Positions 46,195-56,248 are shown, counted from the stretch's first letter. The stretch is 64,000 bases of DNA from Cellulophaga sp. L1A9 (GCF_009797025.1 NZ_CP047027.1:3844001-3908000), one strand, 5' to 3'. Notes: generated from the sequence alone by a model not told the origin. Translations and numbers: made by a program.

Positions 46195-47178
46195 AGCCAC
46201 AGTTATTTTTTCGATATTATTATATTCAATCCAAGATTTTAGTCTTTCGACATAAAACATTTTGAGATAATTTTCAGATAAAAAGATATTCGACCAATCA
46301 AACCTTTGTGCTTGAATACCAAGATAAAAAACAAAAACAGCCAATCCTGCTTTAGGAATTAATTTCAATTCATTATCAGATAATAGTCTAATACTTTGAT
46401 AACCTTCTAAAAAATGTTTCATTTTTAATTCGTATTCTTTCTTGTCAGTTTCAATGTGAAATAGATGCTTGCAAAAATAACCAACATCTAAAATTTGTAT
46501 TCCATTCCCACAAAAATCAAAATCGTAAAATGTAATTTCCTTTTCATTTGTTACTGCCATATTATCATACCAAATATCCATATGAACGACTCCTTTTTGA
46601 GTGTTTTCAAAATCAGTTTTTTGAAAAAATTCACCAATCTCTTTAATAAATTCCATTTCCGGTAATTTCTCTGAAAAGAATTCTTTTAAGTGTTCATATG
46701 GTAATTCTAAAAGCGATTCTTTATCATAAGAAATTCGGTCGATAGTTGTGTTTGAAGTAAGATTATGGATTTTGGCCATTAATGAGCCAATTACAAAACA
46801 AGTTTCTTTGTCAGTAAATCTAATTTTCACTCCTTCCGCAAACGAAAAAAGAACTACGTATCTAATTCCTTCTGGTGCATTTATTTCTTGAATTAATTCT
46901 CTGTTTTTATCTTGAATTGGAAAAGAGACACTTAAATTATTCTCCTTTAATAGGTTTAACAGCTCTAACTCAGCAATAATTTCAGATTTTGACCTCCAAT
47001 TATGACTATAAACTCTCAAAACATATTTTGTTTCATTGTCCGAAAGAAAATAAGTATGGTTCATTCCTGTCCTAAATAGTTTACAGTCATAATTTTCATT
47101 AAGTCCGTATCTTTTTTTTGCAAATTCTCCCAATTCTTTTTCTGAAATTGTAGAGGCTATAACTGGAAATGGTCTCAT
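46183..47178 (-). CDS. aminoglycoside-phosphotransferase-like kinase
   Basis: 331 residues of the APH/choline-kinase-like superfamily. The catalytic motif HMDIWYDN (HxDxxxxN, about residues 198-205) and the metal-binding YDFDFCG (about 217-223) are complete, with an N-terminal lobe including VLRVYSH. It resembles SrkA/YihE or homoserine-kinase-II-like kinases; antibiotic phosphorylation is possible but unproved. The last residues (VANTV) and the stop are encoded by the cassette end and the right end of site 30. Ends TTAGCCACAG and TTGTGGCTAA. Confidence 0.83.
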   Translation of the reverse strand: MRPFPVIASTISEKELGEFAKKRYGLNENYDCKLFRTGMNHTYFLSDNETKYVLRVYSHNWRSKSEIIAELELLNLLKENNLSVSFPIQDKNRELIQEINAPEGIRYVVLFSFAEGVKIRFTDKETCFVIGSLMAKIHNLTSNTTIDRISYDKESLLELPYEHLKEFFSEKLPEMEFIKEIGEFFQKTDFENTQKGVVHMDIWYDNMAVTNEKEITFYDFDFCGNGIQILDVGYFCKHLFHIETDKKEYELKMKHFLEGYQSIRLLSDNELKLIPKAGLAVFVFYLGIQAQRFDWSNIFLSENYLKMFYVERLKSWIEYNNIEKITVANTV

Positions 47179-47196
47179 TTTTTTCTAATTGTGGCT

Positions 47197-47384
47197 AACG
47201 ATGGAGCTATGAACAGTACGGGAGCAAACTAGCGTTTGCTTTCCGCCAAGCACATAGCAAAATCTTTTTGTTTTGTTTTTTCTTTTCCTTGTTTAAAGCA
47301 AAATCCCAAAGATTTTGCGGACATCATAAAAATACGCAAACCTTCTGATTAAGCCCAAAACCCGTATTGTTTATAGGTTGTGTT
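47197..47384. repeat. attC-like site 31 (family G)
   Basis: Arms GAGCTATGAACAGTACGGG and CCCGTATTGTTTATAGG; inner GCAAAATC../AAAGATTTTGC; right end GTGTTGTACATAG. Confidence 0.87.
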
Positions 47385-47395
47385 GTACATAGTAT

Positions 47396-47875
47396 TTATT
47401 CTACACAGATTATACCATTTTGGGATATTACTTTCCCTCCATTTGTTGTCATAGTGGCCTTATAAAACATACATTTACCCTCTATTTTATCTTTTGAAAC
47501 CACAATTCCATTATTAGCATTAACCCATTGCTTTTGCTCATCCAAATCCGATTTTGAAGCGTCGTAAGTTAATCGGTAAGTACAATCATCAATCCACTCG
47601 ATTATTTCATGCATAGGAGTCCCATTATTAAGTCCATTATACCATTCTGTTTGAGTTGTTTCATTCCGAATAACGATGTATTTCTTAATGCTAGAATCTC
47701 TTTCTTGAATCAATTCCGTTACGCTATCTTTTGAAACGACCGTGAACTTTTTCATTTCTTCACTTGTTGGAATATAGAATTTACCAATCCTGAAATCCTT
47801 GCAAGTCAAGTCCTGAGACCAGGAATTTAATCCAATGAGAATTAAAGTCAGTAGTAATAGATTTGTTTTTTTAAA
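47396..47875 (-). pseudogene. secreted protein gene with start removed at IS3 copy B
   Basis: The frame encodes about 159 native residues with a signal-like start (FKKTNLLLLTLILIGLNSWSQ) and a mature part of unknown family containing CKDFRIGKFYIPTSEEM and ECCD-free beta strands. IS3 copy B begins one base upstream of the first native codon; the only start now available (GTG) lies in the IS. Rejoining the IS flanks does not restore an ATG, and the target duplication is missing, so a small deletion beside the IS probably removed the start. Some expression from the IS GTG is possible. Confidence 0.65.
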
Positions 47876-47914
47876 TGTCACGTCCTAAAATACGGCTACA
47901 GATTAATATTAGTT

Positions 47915-48772
47915 TTAAGCGGCATATTGATGCACGTAATTAGGTGTTTTATAATCTAAAGATAAATGTAATCTTTTTGAGTTGTATAATTTGATTGCAT
48001 TTTTGGCTGCTTTTTTAGCATGGACCACACTGGTAAATGTTTGATCAAGATAGAATTCATCTTTTAGAATACCATTGACCCTTTCGGCTAGGGCGTTTTC
48101 ATAGCAATGATTTTCTTCTGTCATACTGATTTTAATTTTCTTTCTTTTTAGTATTTGGGTATAGACGTTACTGCAATATTGAATACCTCTGTCCGAGTGA
48201 TGAATAAGGTGATCAATGTTCTTAGCATTGTAAATAGCCTTATTTAAAGCTCTGACACACCCTTTTAGCTCTAGGCTATCACTTAGGTCGTATCCAACGA
48301 TTTTACGGGAATACATGTCTGTAATCAATGCTAGGTAACAGAATCCTTTTATGGTTCTGATATAGGTAATATCGGATGCCCAAACCTGATTAGGTCTATT
48401 GATTTTCAAGTCTTTTATAATATTGCCATACTTGTAAAACCGGTGATATGAATTGGTGGTTCTAGAGGAGTACTTCTTTCTTCTAATGAGCAATCGATTT
48501 TCTCTTAAGATACGGAACAGCTGGTCTCTACCTACTTTAAGGTGGTACTTATGAAACTCATCTTTTAATGATCTCATGAGTTTTCTGGTACCTTCTCGAG
48601 GTAGTGTTCTTCTGCTTTTTCGAACAAGTTCGAGTACATCTTGTTCTATCTGTTTTTTGATAACAAAACGTTTTTGGAATTTGTAATAGGCATCTCTTTT
48701 CAGATCAAAGGCATTACAGATAGTACCAATCGAATACAGCCTTTCATTACGGTTTATCGGTGCTACTTTCAT
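47915..48772 (-). CDS. IS3 OrfB transposase (copy B)
   Basis: Protein identical to OrfB of copy A, with DDE residues in WASDITYI, HHSDRGIQY and NALAERVNG. Frame open, nine-A slippage site retained upstream. Confidence 0.92.
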   Translation of the reverse strand: MKVAPINRNERLYSIGTICNAFDLKRDAYYKFQKRFVIKKQIEQDVLELVRKSRRTLPREGTRKLMRSLKDEFHKYHLKVGRDQLFRILRENRLLIRRKKYSSRTTNSYHRFYKYGNIIKDLKINRPNQVWASDITYIRTIKGFCYLALITDMYSRKIVGYDLSDSLELKGCVRALNKAIYNAKNIDHLIHHSDRGIQYCSNVYTQILKRKKIKISMTEENHCYENALAERVNGILKDEFYLDQTFTSVVHAKKAAKNAIKLYNSKRLHLSLDYKTPNYVHQYAA

Positions 48773-49167
48773 CAAGGCTTTATGTTTAAGTTTTTTTTTA
48801 ATTCTTCAACATCTCTATAGCCCAGGTTTTCGGCGGCTACCTCAAGATAGCTGTCGGTCACCAGTTTGTCTAGGTCCTTTTTAATAAGAAGGTCCTTAAG
48901 TTGTTTCAGCTCTTTTTGAAGGGCTTTGATACGGGAAAGTTCATCGTCTGTTTGCACGGTTACACGGGTGTTCATTAAATCTTTACGATCATACTTTTTG
49001 ATCCATACATTTATAGTACTGGATTGTATACCGTAAGTTAATGCAATTTGTCTTTTGGAATGGTTTCCTTTGGTAAGTTCTGCCAAGACTTTGAGCTTAA
49101 AGCTCTCACTATAGCGTTTTACATATCCATCATTTTTATACATATACTTGAAGTGTTTTGTATACAT
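48772..49167 (-). CDS. IS3 OrfA (copy B)
   Basis: 131 residues, identical to OrfA of copy A, with the helix-turn-helix and the nine-A run before its end. Reading stops just after OrfB begins. Confidence 0.9.
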   Translation of the reverse strand: MYTKHFKYMYKNDGYVKRYSESFKLKVLAELTKGNHSKRQIALTYGIQSSTINVWIKKYDRKDLMNTRVTVQTDDELSRIKALQKELKQLKDLLIKKDLDKLVTDSYLEVAAENLGYRDVEELKKNLNIKP

Positions 49168-49194
49168 ATTTCAGGACGGGTCAAGCTTGTTTAC

Positions 49195-49382
49195 AACGCT
49201 TGAGCTATGAACAGTACGGGAGCAAACTAGCGTTTGCTTTCCGCCACACACATAGCAAAATCTTTTTGTTTTGTTTTTTCTTTTCCTTGTTTAAAGCAAA
49301 ATCCAAAAGATTTTGCGGACTTCATAAAAATACACAAACCTAGCGACTAAGCCCGAAGCCCGTATTGTTTATAGGTTGTGTT
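49195..49382. repeat. attC-like site 32 (family G)
   Basis: Arms GAGCTATGAACAGTACGGG and CCCGTATTGTTTATAGG; inner GCAAAATC../AAAGATTTTGC; right end TTGTGTTGGCAATAG. Confidence 0.87.
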
Positions 49383-49390
49383 GGCAATAG

Positions 49391-50110
49391 TTATTCTTCT
49401 TTCAGCTCCTTCAAATACTCTTTAATCTCATCATTTTCCATAAACTTTTGAAATAATAAGTTTATTGAATCAGATGTTTGTATTGGATTATAGTTCAATT
49501 CTAATAAAGACGAAACAATTATTTGATAATTAAAAGAGGAAGCTTCGCCATAATAACCTTTAATGTTTTTCATATATTCTTCTGTCGAAATTTTTGAATT
49601 CCGATAGTAAATTTTCAAATATTCTTTGAAGTCACTCAAAGGCATTTCGTCAATCGATTTTTTTTCTTTGAAGGTTTCCAAATACTCTTTTGAGTATAAA
49701 TCATAACCAAAAAGCTGTCTCTTATCATTTTGATTAAGTCTTGTTATCGTTTTAATATTAGAAATTGAATCAATTCCGTTCCAGACGTATTTAAGAGACT
49801 TGTGGTTTTCAGAAGGAACTAAGGTCATTATAGTATAAAATTCAGAGTGATTTTTAGGATTTTCTCCAATCAACAAAACTCTATCCGCTAACTTTATTTT
49901 TTCTGTAATACCGTAATCAAATTTTCCTTTCCCTTTTCGAATAAAATTAGGATATAACTTCCGATTAATTAGGCTGTCTTTTGTGATAGTCCATTCAACA
50001 AAGCCACTTTTGTTAATCATATACCATTTTCCGTCTACATTCTGTTCAATTTGAGACGAGCAGTTAGTTGTTGAAAACAAGATTAGTATTAAAAAGATGA
50101 TTTTTTTCAT
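49391..50110 (-). CDS. hypothetical lipoprotein
   Basis: 239 residues from MKKIIFLILILFSTTNC, with a lipobox-like TTNC; four upstream in-frame residues belong to the cassette end. The C-terminal half has alternating charged helices (YNPIQTSDSINLLFQKFMENDEIKEYLKELK). No family recognised. Ends TTGGCAATAGTTATT and AATTATTGCCAA are complementary over 15 bases, the longest pair noticed. Confidence 0.65.
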   Translation of the reverse strand: MKKIIFLILILFSTTNCSSQIEQNVDGKWYMINKSGFVEWTITKDSLINRKLYPNFIRKGKGKFDYGITEKIKLADRVLLIGENPKNHSEFYTIMTLVPSENHKSLKYVWNGIDSISNIKTITRLNQNDKRQLFGYDLYSKEYLETFKEKKSIDEMPLSDFKEYLKIYYRNSKISTEEYMKNIKGYYGEASSFNYQIIVSSLLELNYNPIQTSDSINLLFQKFMENDEIKEYLKELKEE

Positions 50111-50121
50111 AATTATTGCCA

Positions 50122-50306
50122 ACGGTTAGGCTAAGCGTAGTGCGGAGGCAAGGAAACTTTTCGTTTCCGTCTGCGCACGAAGCTAAAGCTTATTGTTTAG
50201 TTTTATTTTTTCTTGTCCAAAGCTAAATCCATAAGATTTAGCGACACAATAAATATACACAGACCTTTCGGTTTTGCCCTAAAGTCCGCATTACGTTTAG
50301 GCATTG
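50122..50306. repeat. attC-like site 33 (family H), interrupted by IS1182
   Basis: Arms GGCTAAGCGTAGTGCGG and CCGCATTACGTTTAGG. Ends CATTG before IS1182 copy 4; the same CATTG, then TTGTACC, follows the element at 52049. Confidence 0.86.
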
Positions 50307-52048
50307 TGCCTGTTGCACAAGTTAGCAATTAATTGACATAGTGTTAAAGTAAATTATTGATTGATTTCTTAACTTTAAGGATGCAAGGCAAAAAAACATA
50401 TCAAGAAAAGCTTTTTAATAGTTTTCGCTTAAGCGAACGAGTTCCTCAAGACAATTTTTATCGTTTATTAAAAGGTGTATTAGATTTAAATTTTCTCTAT
50501 GTTCAAACCAAGAGTTACTATGGCGACAGTGGCCAGAAGAGTATAGATCCGGTAGTGTTCTTCAAGTTGTGTTTGGTTGGTTATTTAGAGAATATTATCA
50601 GTGACCGTAAATTAATACAGCATTGTTCTATGCGATTAGATATTCTCTATTTCATTGATTACGATTTAGACGAGGAGCTTCCTTGGCACAGTACGATAAG
50701 TAGGACTCGTCAGTTGTTTCCTGAGTCAGTATTTGAAGAAGTTTTCACTAAAGTACTTAGTATGTGTATAGAAAAGGGAATGGTAAGTGGTCATACACAA
50801 GCTATTGATTCGGCCCCAATAAAAGCGAATGCAAGTATGGATACTTTGGAGCTTAAAGTACCTGAAGAAGATTTGCAAGCACATTTGCGAAAGGTTCGTG
50901 TGTTTAGTTCTATGGACAAAGAAACACCGCACCGTAAAAGCAAAGACGATAAGTCAGATAGAGGTCAGCGTATCGTTACAGCGAGCAAGAAAGAACTAGG
51001 TGCTATCCAAAGCAGAAATAAGAAATGGAGTACAGATCAAGACCAACGACCAGGGTCAGGAAACAAAGGCTCGAAGTATACCAGTAATAAAACCCATTAT
51101 AGTCCTACTGATCCAGATGCTCGGATTAGTGTAAAGCCTGGCAAGGCTCGGAAGCTTAATTACTTGAGTCAGTTAAGTGTGGATACGGCTAGTCATGTCA
51201 TCACCGACATTCGGGCGTATCATGCTGATGGAAAAGACAATCAACAATTACCAGATATAGTAGAACGTTTACATAAGCGTTTGTGGCAACAGGGTCTGTT
51301 TTGGGAAAATTGTGTTGCGGACACTGGCTACAGTAGTGGCGAGAACTATGCTTATTTAGAGCAGAAAGGACTTAGAAGTTTTATTCCTCCACATGGGACC
51401 TATAAAGGTGGTCCGGATGGTTTTATTTATAATAGGGAAGAAGATTATTATCAGTGTCCACAAGGAAAGATTATCCCCTTTACTAAAGCGTTTAATGATT
51501 ATAGAACAGGAACAAAAAGAAAGAATATAGGGCACGAAAACATGTTTGTGTTGCTTGCCCAATGCGCAGTAGTTGTCTAGGGAAAAGTGCCCAAGAAAAG
51601 AAGTTTAGTGTAACGTATTACCGAGAAGAATATGACGTAATAATGCTAGGGTACACAGTCCACAGGGCAGATACATGAAAGGCAAACGCCAAAGTACAGT
51701 TGAACCCGTATTTGGTACTTTAACGCAGTTTATGGGCTTACGGAAAATAAATACGCTAGGCTTAAAACAAGCCAATAAGGTGATGCACCTATCAGCAATA
51801 GCCTATAATCTGAAGACCTGCCTGCCGGCAGGCAGGAGTACCTGAAATTCACTCAAAAACACGTAAAAAGTGGAGCAGGAATGGGGTCTTTATTCATTCT
51901 TCTAAAAAAGACCTTATATGCTCTAAAAAACTCATGTTTAAGCACCTCAAAAATAACCAGTTACTTAACTAATTGAAAAATGAAACCGCCTTAAAAGGCG
52001 GTTATAAAGGCCATTATTTTATAAATTATGGAGTTGTGCAACGGTTAC
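50307..52048 (+). mobile_element. IS1182-family element, copy 4
   Basis: 1742 bp; the only copy with matching 5-bp flanks (CATTG, 50302-50306 and 52049-52053), which defines the target duplication and insertion point: directly before the TT of the attC GTT core. The transposase is frameshifted, so movement needed a helper or predates the mutations. Confidence 0.93.
50381..51845 (+). pseudogene. IS1182 transposase, frameshifted (copy 4)
   Basis: One A is missing in the A-run near 51515 (GGAACAAAAAGAAAG against GGAACAAAAAAGAAAG), ending the frame at 51580 after about 399 residues. A second base is missing near 51634 (TATGACGTAAT against TACGAACGTAAT). The catalytic N-terminal part is intact; the C terminus is lost. 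Confidence 0.85.
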
Positions 52049-52077
52049 CATTGTTGTACCACGTATTTTTTCCGCTA

Positions 52078-52491
52078 TTATAAATCTTCGGGATAAGTTT
52101 GGTCAAATTTAATTTCGCTAATATTTAGTTCTTTAACCTTACTCTCAAAATTCGATTTATTCATAGGTCCGAACACTTTGCTTTGGATTCTGATATCAAT
52201 AATAAAATAATTCGTTTTGGTTGTGTCAATTTCATAACCGTTTTTAAATCCGCTTGTAGGGTGCTGCTTCGCAATTATAAAATCCGAGTTATGTCCAACT
52301 GCAAATACATATTCGCTAATAAGACCTAAATAGCCAGTAGAACTAGTCCGTTCGCAAACCGCTCGGGTATTCGGCGTGTCAATCCATGATACTTCATACT
52401 TTCCAATGATTTTATCAGCATCATTATCAAATAAATAGCACGAATTCAAAGTCAGAATTCCGAATGCTAAAATGAGTAGTTTAATTTTCAT
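52078..52491 (-). CDS. hypothetical lipoprotein
   Basis: 137 residues from MKIKLLILAFGILTLNSC, with lipobox LNSC. An upstream in-frame start at 52518 would lie in the cassette end and is rejected. The mature protein is small and beta-rich (GKYEVSWIDTPNTRAVCERTSSTGYLGLISEYVFAVG), family unknown. Ends TTGTACCACGTA and ATGTGGTACAA. Confidence 0.66.
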   Translation of the reverse strand: MKIKLLILAFGILTLNSCYLFDNDADKIIGKYEVSWIDTPNTRAVCERTSSTGYLGLISEYVFAVGHNSDFIIAKQHPTSGFKNGYEIDTTKTNYFIIDIRIQSKVFGPMNKSNFESKVKELNISEIKFDQTYPEDL

Positions 52492-52516
52492 CGATTGGTT
52501 AGTCAATATGTGGTAC

Positions 52517-52704
52517 AACGATGGAGCTATGAACAGTACGGGAGCAAACTAGCGTTTGCTTTCCGCCACGCACATAGCAAAATCTTTTGGTTTTGATTTA
52601 TTTTTTCCTGTCTAGAGCAAAATCCAAAAGATTTTGCGGACTTCATAAAAATACGCAAACCTTTCGTTTAAATCCCTAACCCCGTATTGTTTATAGGTTT
52701 TGTT
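52517..52704. repeat. attC-like site 34 (family G)
   Basis: Arms GAGCTATGAACAGTACGGG and CCCGTATTGTTTATAGG; inner GCAAAATC../AAAGATTTTGC. Confidence 0.87.
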
Positions 52705-52752
52705 GTAGGTAGTTTTATCCCATTATATAGCTCTGAAAAATACAATTTTGGC

Positions 52753-54270
52753 CTATTCTATAATCGTTTCTGAAAAAATTATACCTGTGTGCTTTGATTG
52801 CTCAATTACAATTTCTTTTGCATGAATCAGTTCAGGATTATCAGCTTTTTTAAAAAGGTGTTTTTTAATTTTAGAGTTGTTCTTTTCAAAGTGAAGTAAG
52901 GTATCTAATCCATCTAACTTTTCCGATACTCTCTTGCTAATGTTTTCGATTCTTATAACTTTAAATTTTCCTCGTGTTTTCAATTTATCATTTAGGTCTT
53001 TTTTTAGAGGTCTGATGTAAATAAAATGACTAAAAAAAACCACGGCAATAACTGATAAGATTACTATGATAACCATTGTTGGATTCTGAAACATATATTC
53101 GTTTACATCTTCTAAATTTCTAATGCTCTGTTTTTTGTCAAAATATTTTATAAAATTCCAAATTTTTGGAGGTGTAAATAATGCTAGAATACCTAATAAA
53201 GAAGCAACCACAGAAACACTTTTGAATTTGGTATACCTCTTTTCATATTTTCTGTTAAGAATATCCAATTCTGCGGACGTTAGTGGTAGAATTTCAAAAT
53301 TGGTTGATGGCTTTGGATTATCTAAAGCCACCTTTTCTTCATGCTTTGCTAGGTATTCGTTTATCTTTTTCTTGATTTCATTTTTTCTTGTTATAGTAAA
53401 CTCATTTTGATTTTCAATTAGTTCAAAGTCTGAGATAACCTCTTTCATTTTATCCTGCCGATTTAGCTTTTTAAGTATTTCAAATTTTCTACTTAAAAAA
53501 GCAAGCTCCGGCTTCTCTCTTAACTTCTTGTCATTATTTTGTAGTACCTTTTGTAAGGTATTCTCCTTAGAATTTGTATCGTTAATTTCAGAATAAATTT
53601 CTGCTAATTGAATACCAATAAAATAATCATCACTTTGGTTTACTAGTGATTTCTTTAATCGCTTAATGACTTCTTCATATTTTTTGAGTCCAATTAGATT
53701 TTTAGTAATACCGTTTTCGATTTTAGTAATTTCATTTTCTTTTTTTGAAGAGCTAATCGTTTTTGGTATTTGCTTTTTCAATTTGGTAAGTATCCCAATT
53801 GCATTTTCAAATTGACCTAACTTGTTTTTGTTATTCGCAAGTTTCCAAGAATAGTCATATTTTTTCTTCTCGTCTCCCCCCTCAAGCTGAATTACTTTAG
53901 TAATCGATTTATTCAAATCTTGGAATAATTCTACTTTTGAGTTGAATGTCTTTATTTCATATGCCTCTTTTGTATTTTCATTAAAATACATTTGTCCCTC
54001 AGAAGAAAATTTTGAAATTAGAGAAAGTGTCGTGCACTTTTGTTGAATTGTCCAAGAATTATTTGGGTCAATTTTAATCGCATGATTTATAGATTCTATA
54101 GCCCCATCAAAGTCAGCTATTTTATTTTGAATCGTCGATAAATGAGTCCATCCATCTAAATTTTTCGGGTAAGCTTTCAGTAATTCCTTAAATGCTGGAA
54201 TAGCGTCAAGTTCCTTACCTTCTTTGTGATAAAGGTCAATTGCTATTGCTAACAGCTCGTTTTCTTTCAT
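52753..54270 (-). CDS. TPR protein with two transmembrane helices
   Basis: 505 residues. Residues 1-250 hold about five to six tetratricopeptide-like helical pairs (AIPAFKELLKAYPKNLDGWTHLSTIQ, AIESINHAIKIDPNNSW, AIGILTKLKKQIP). Two transmembrane helices follow (about 354-372 and 398-417), then a cytoplasmic-looking basic tail. It probably scaffolds a protein complex at the inner membrane. 48 bases separate its stop from site 34; the start is 18 bases from the boundary. Ends TTGTAGGTAG and TTACCTACAA. Confidence 0.78.
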   Translation of the reverse strand: MKENELLAIAIDLYHKEGKELDAIPAFKELLKAYPKNLDGWTHLSTIQNKIADFDGAIESINHAIKIDPNNSWTIQQKCTTLSLISKFSSEGQMYFNENTKEAYEIKTFNSKVELFQDLNKSITKVIQLEGGDEKKKYDYSWKLANNKNKLGQFENAIGILTKLKKQIPKTISSSKKENEITKIENGITKNLIGLKKYEEVIKRLKKSLVNQSDDYFIGIQLAEIYSEINDTNSKENTLQKVLQNNDKKLREKPELAFLSRKFEILKKLNRQDKMKEVISDFELIENQNEFTITRKNEIKKKINEYLAKHEEKVALDNPKPSTNFEILPLTSAELDILNRKYEKRYTKFKSVSVVASLLGILALFTPPKIWNFIKYFDKKQSIRNLEDVNEYMFQNPTMVIIVILSVIAVVFFSHFIYIRPLKKDLNDKLKTRGKFKVIRIENISKRVSEKLDGLDTLLHFEKNNSKIKKHLFKKADNPELIHAKEIVIEQSKHTGIIFSETIIE

Positions 54271-54287
54271 TTTTTTAAATTACCTAC

Positions 54288-54475
54288 AACGATGGAGCTA
54301 TGAACAGTACGGGAGCAAACTAGCGTTTACTTTCCGCTAAGCACATAGCAAAATCTTTTTGTTTTCTTTTTTCTTTTCCTTGTTTAAAGCAAAATCCCAA
54401 AGATTTTGCGGACATCATAAAAATACACAAACGTTTCGATTAAGCCCAAAGCCCGTATTGTTTATAGGTTTTGTT
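54288..54475. repeat. attC-like site 35 (family G)
   Basis: Arms GAGCTATGAACAGTACGGG and CCCGTATTGTTTATAGG; inner GCAAAATC../AAAGATTTTGC. Confidence 0.87.
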
Positions 54476-54577
54476 GTACCCAGTTTTTATTTTGAATTCA
54501 GCTGCCATACCATTCTTATTATATTCCACATAGCAAAATAGTCCGAACCTTTAAATGCATAAACATTGCTTACTTTA

Positions 54578-54949
54578 TCATATTTCAGTCAAAGTCAATT
54601 CGTTCCATTCCATTTTTGGTAAAGAACCGTTAACCGCTTTTTCGAATTTTTCTTTACTATCAAGAGAATGAGGTTTGATTTCTTTAATATTTGAAAATAA
54701 TAAGGATTCCGATTGTCCGTTTTCTCCCCAAACTATTTTTCGCGTTCCAATAATTGTCCATTTAGTACTATTGGGTTGTATGAAAAGTAAAGTCGGGATT
54801 CCAATATTTTGGTCCATTATATATTCATAATAATGGTCTTTCTTTTTTTGAGTAAGATTTTCAAAGTAAAATGAATATTCGGTAGGAAGGCTATATTGTT
54901 TAGCTTTCCATGTTAATCTGCTAGCGATATATTCATCGGTTTTTTGCAT
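54578..54949 (-). CDS. hypothetical cytoplasmic protein
   Basis: 123 residues (MQKTDEYIASRLTWKAKQYSL...), no signal or membrane segment. It has a compact alpha/beta look with a strand pair LLFIQPNSTKWTIIGTRKIVW, of unknown family. Its ATG lies eight bases from the end of IS3 copy C; before the insertion the start would have been only about 17 bases from the cassette boundary. About 100 bases between its stop and site 35 hold no ORF. Ends TTGTACCCAGTT and AATTGGGTACAA. Confidence 0.6.
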   Translation of the reverse strand: MQKTDEYIASRLTWKAKQYSLPTEYSFYFENLTQKKKDHYYEYIMDQNIGIPTLLFIQPNSTKWTIIGTRKIVWGENGQSESLLFSNIKEIKPHSLDSKEKFEKAVNGSLPKMEWNELTLTEI

Positions 54950-54996
54950 TTTTTAAATGTCACGTCCTAAAATACGGCTACAGATTAATATTAGTT

Positions 54997-55854
54997 TTAA
55001 GCGGCATATTGATGCACGTAATTAGGTGTTTTATAATCTAAAGATAAATGTAATCTTTTTGAGTTGTATAATTTGATTGCATTTTTGGCTGCTTTTTTAG
55101 CATGGACCACACTGGTAAATGTTTGATCAAGATAGAATTCATCTTTTAGAATACCATTGACCCTTTCGGCTAGGGCGTTTTCATAGCAATGATTTTCTTC
55201 TGTCATACTGATTTTAATTTTCTTTCTTTTTAGTATTTGGGTATAGACGTTACTGCAATATTGAATACCTCTGTCCGAGTGATGAATAAGGTGATCAATG
55301 TTCTTAGCATTGTAAATAGCCTTATTTAAAGCTCTGACACACCCTTTTAGCTCTAGGCTATCACTTAGGTCGTATCCAACGATTTTACGGGAATACATGT
55401 CTGTAATCAATGCTAGGTAACAGAATCCTTTTATGGTTCTGATATAGGTAATATCGGATGCCCAAACCTGATTAGGTCTATTGATTTTCAAGTCTTTTAT
55501 AATATTACCATACTTGTAAAACCGGTGATATGAATTGGTGGTTCTAGAGGAGTACTTCTTTCTTCTAATGAGCAATCGATTTTCTCTTAAGATACGGAAC
55601 AGCTGGTCTCTACCTACTTTAAGGTGGTACTTATGAAACTCATCTTTTAATGATCTCATGAGTTTTCTGGTACCTTCTCGAGGTAGTGTTCTTCTGCTTT
55701 TTCGAACAAGTTCGAGTACATCTTGTTCTATCTGTTTTTTGATAACAAAACGTTTTTGGAATTTGTAATAGGCATCTCTTTTCAGATCAAAGGCATTACA
55801 GATAGTACCAATCGAATACAGTCTTTCATTACGGTTTATCGGTGCTACTTTCAT
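54997..55854 (-). CDS. IS3 OrfB transposase (copy C)
   Basis: OrfB sequence identical to copies A and B, with DDE residues intact. Because the A-run is shortened, a -1 shift from OrfA no longer enters this frame, so the OrfAB fusion should not form normally. Confidence 0.9.
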   Translation of the reverse strand: MKVAPINRNERLYSIGTICNAFDLKRDAYYKFQKRFVIKKQIEQDVLELVRKSRRTLPREGTRKLMRSLKDEFHKYHLKVGRDQLFRILRENRLLIRRKKYSSRTTNSYHRFYKYGNIIKDLKINRPNQVWASDITYIRTIKGFCYLALITDMYSRKIVGYDLSDSLELKGCVRALNKAIYNAKNIDHLIHHSDRGIQYCSNVYTQILKRKKIKISMTEENHCYENALAERVNGILKDEFYLDQTFTSVVHAKKAAKNAIKLYNSKRLHLSLDYKTPNYVHQYAA

Positions 55855-55867
55855 CAAGGCTTTATGT

Positions 55868-56248
55868 TTAAGTTTTTTTTAATTCTTCAACATCTCTATA
55901 GCCCAGGTTTTCGGCGGCTACCTCAAGATAGCTGTCGGTCACCAGTTTGTCTAGGTCCTTTTTAATAAGAAGGTCCTTAAGTTGTTTCAGCTCTTTTTGA
56001 AGGGCTTTGATACGGGAAAGTTCATCGTCTGTTTGCACGGTTACACGGGTGTTCATTAAATCTTTACGATCATACTTTTTGATCCATACATTTATAGTAC
56101 TGGATTGTATACCGTAAGTTAATGCAATTTGTCTTTTGGAATGGTTTCCTTTGGTAAGTTCTGCCAAGACTTTGAGCTTAAAGCTCTCACTATAGCGTTT
56201 TACATATCCATCATTTTTATACATATACTTGAAGTGTTTTGTATACAT
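55868..56248 (-). CDS. IS3 OrfA (copy C), altered end
   Basis: 126 residues; identical to the other OrfA proteins up to VEELKK, then ends early as T-stop because one A is missing from the slippery run. The helix-turn-helix is intact, so it could still act as an inhibitor. Confidence 0.85.
   Translation of the reverse strand: MYTKHFKYMYKNDGYVKRYSESFKLKVLAELTKGNHSKRQIALTYGIQSSTINVWIKKYDRKDLMNTRVTVQTDDELSRIKALQKELKQLKDLLIKKDLDKLVTDSYLEVAAENLGYRDVEELKKT

Larger units (their letters stand above)
47876..49183 (-). mobile_element. IS3-family element, copy B
   Basis: 1308 bp, nearly identical to copy A (a visible difference is TTGCCATAC for TTACCATAC). Flanks AAA on the left and AGC on the right, so no target duplication; with the lost start codon of the neighbouring gene this points to an adjacent deletion. 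Both ORFs open. Confidence 0.92.

Noticed and set aside
49158..49343. 61-residue + strand ORF
   Set aside because: Translation of attC site 32 and the IS3 end, not a gene.
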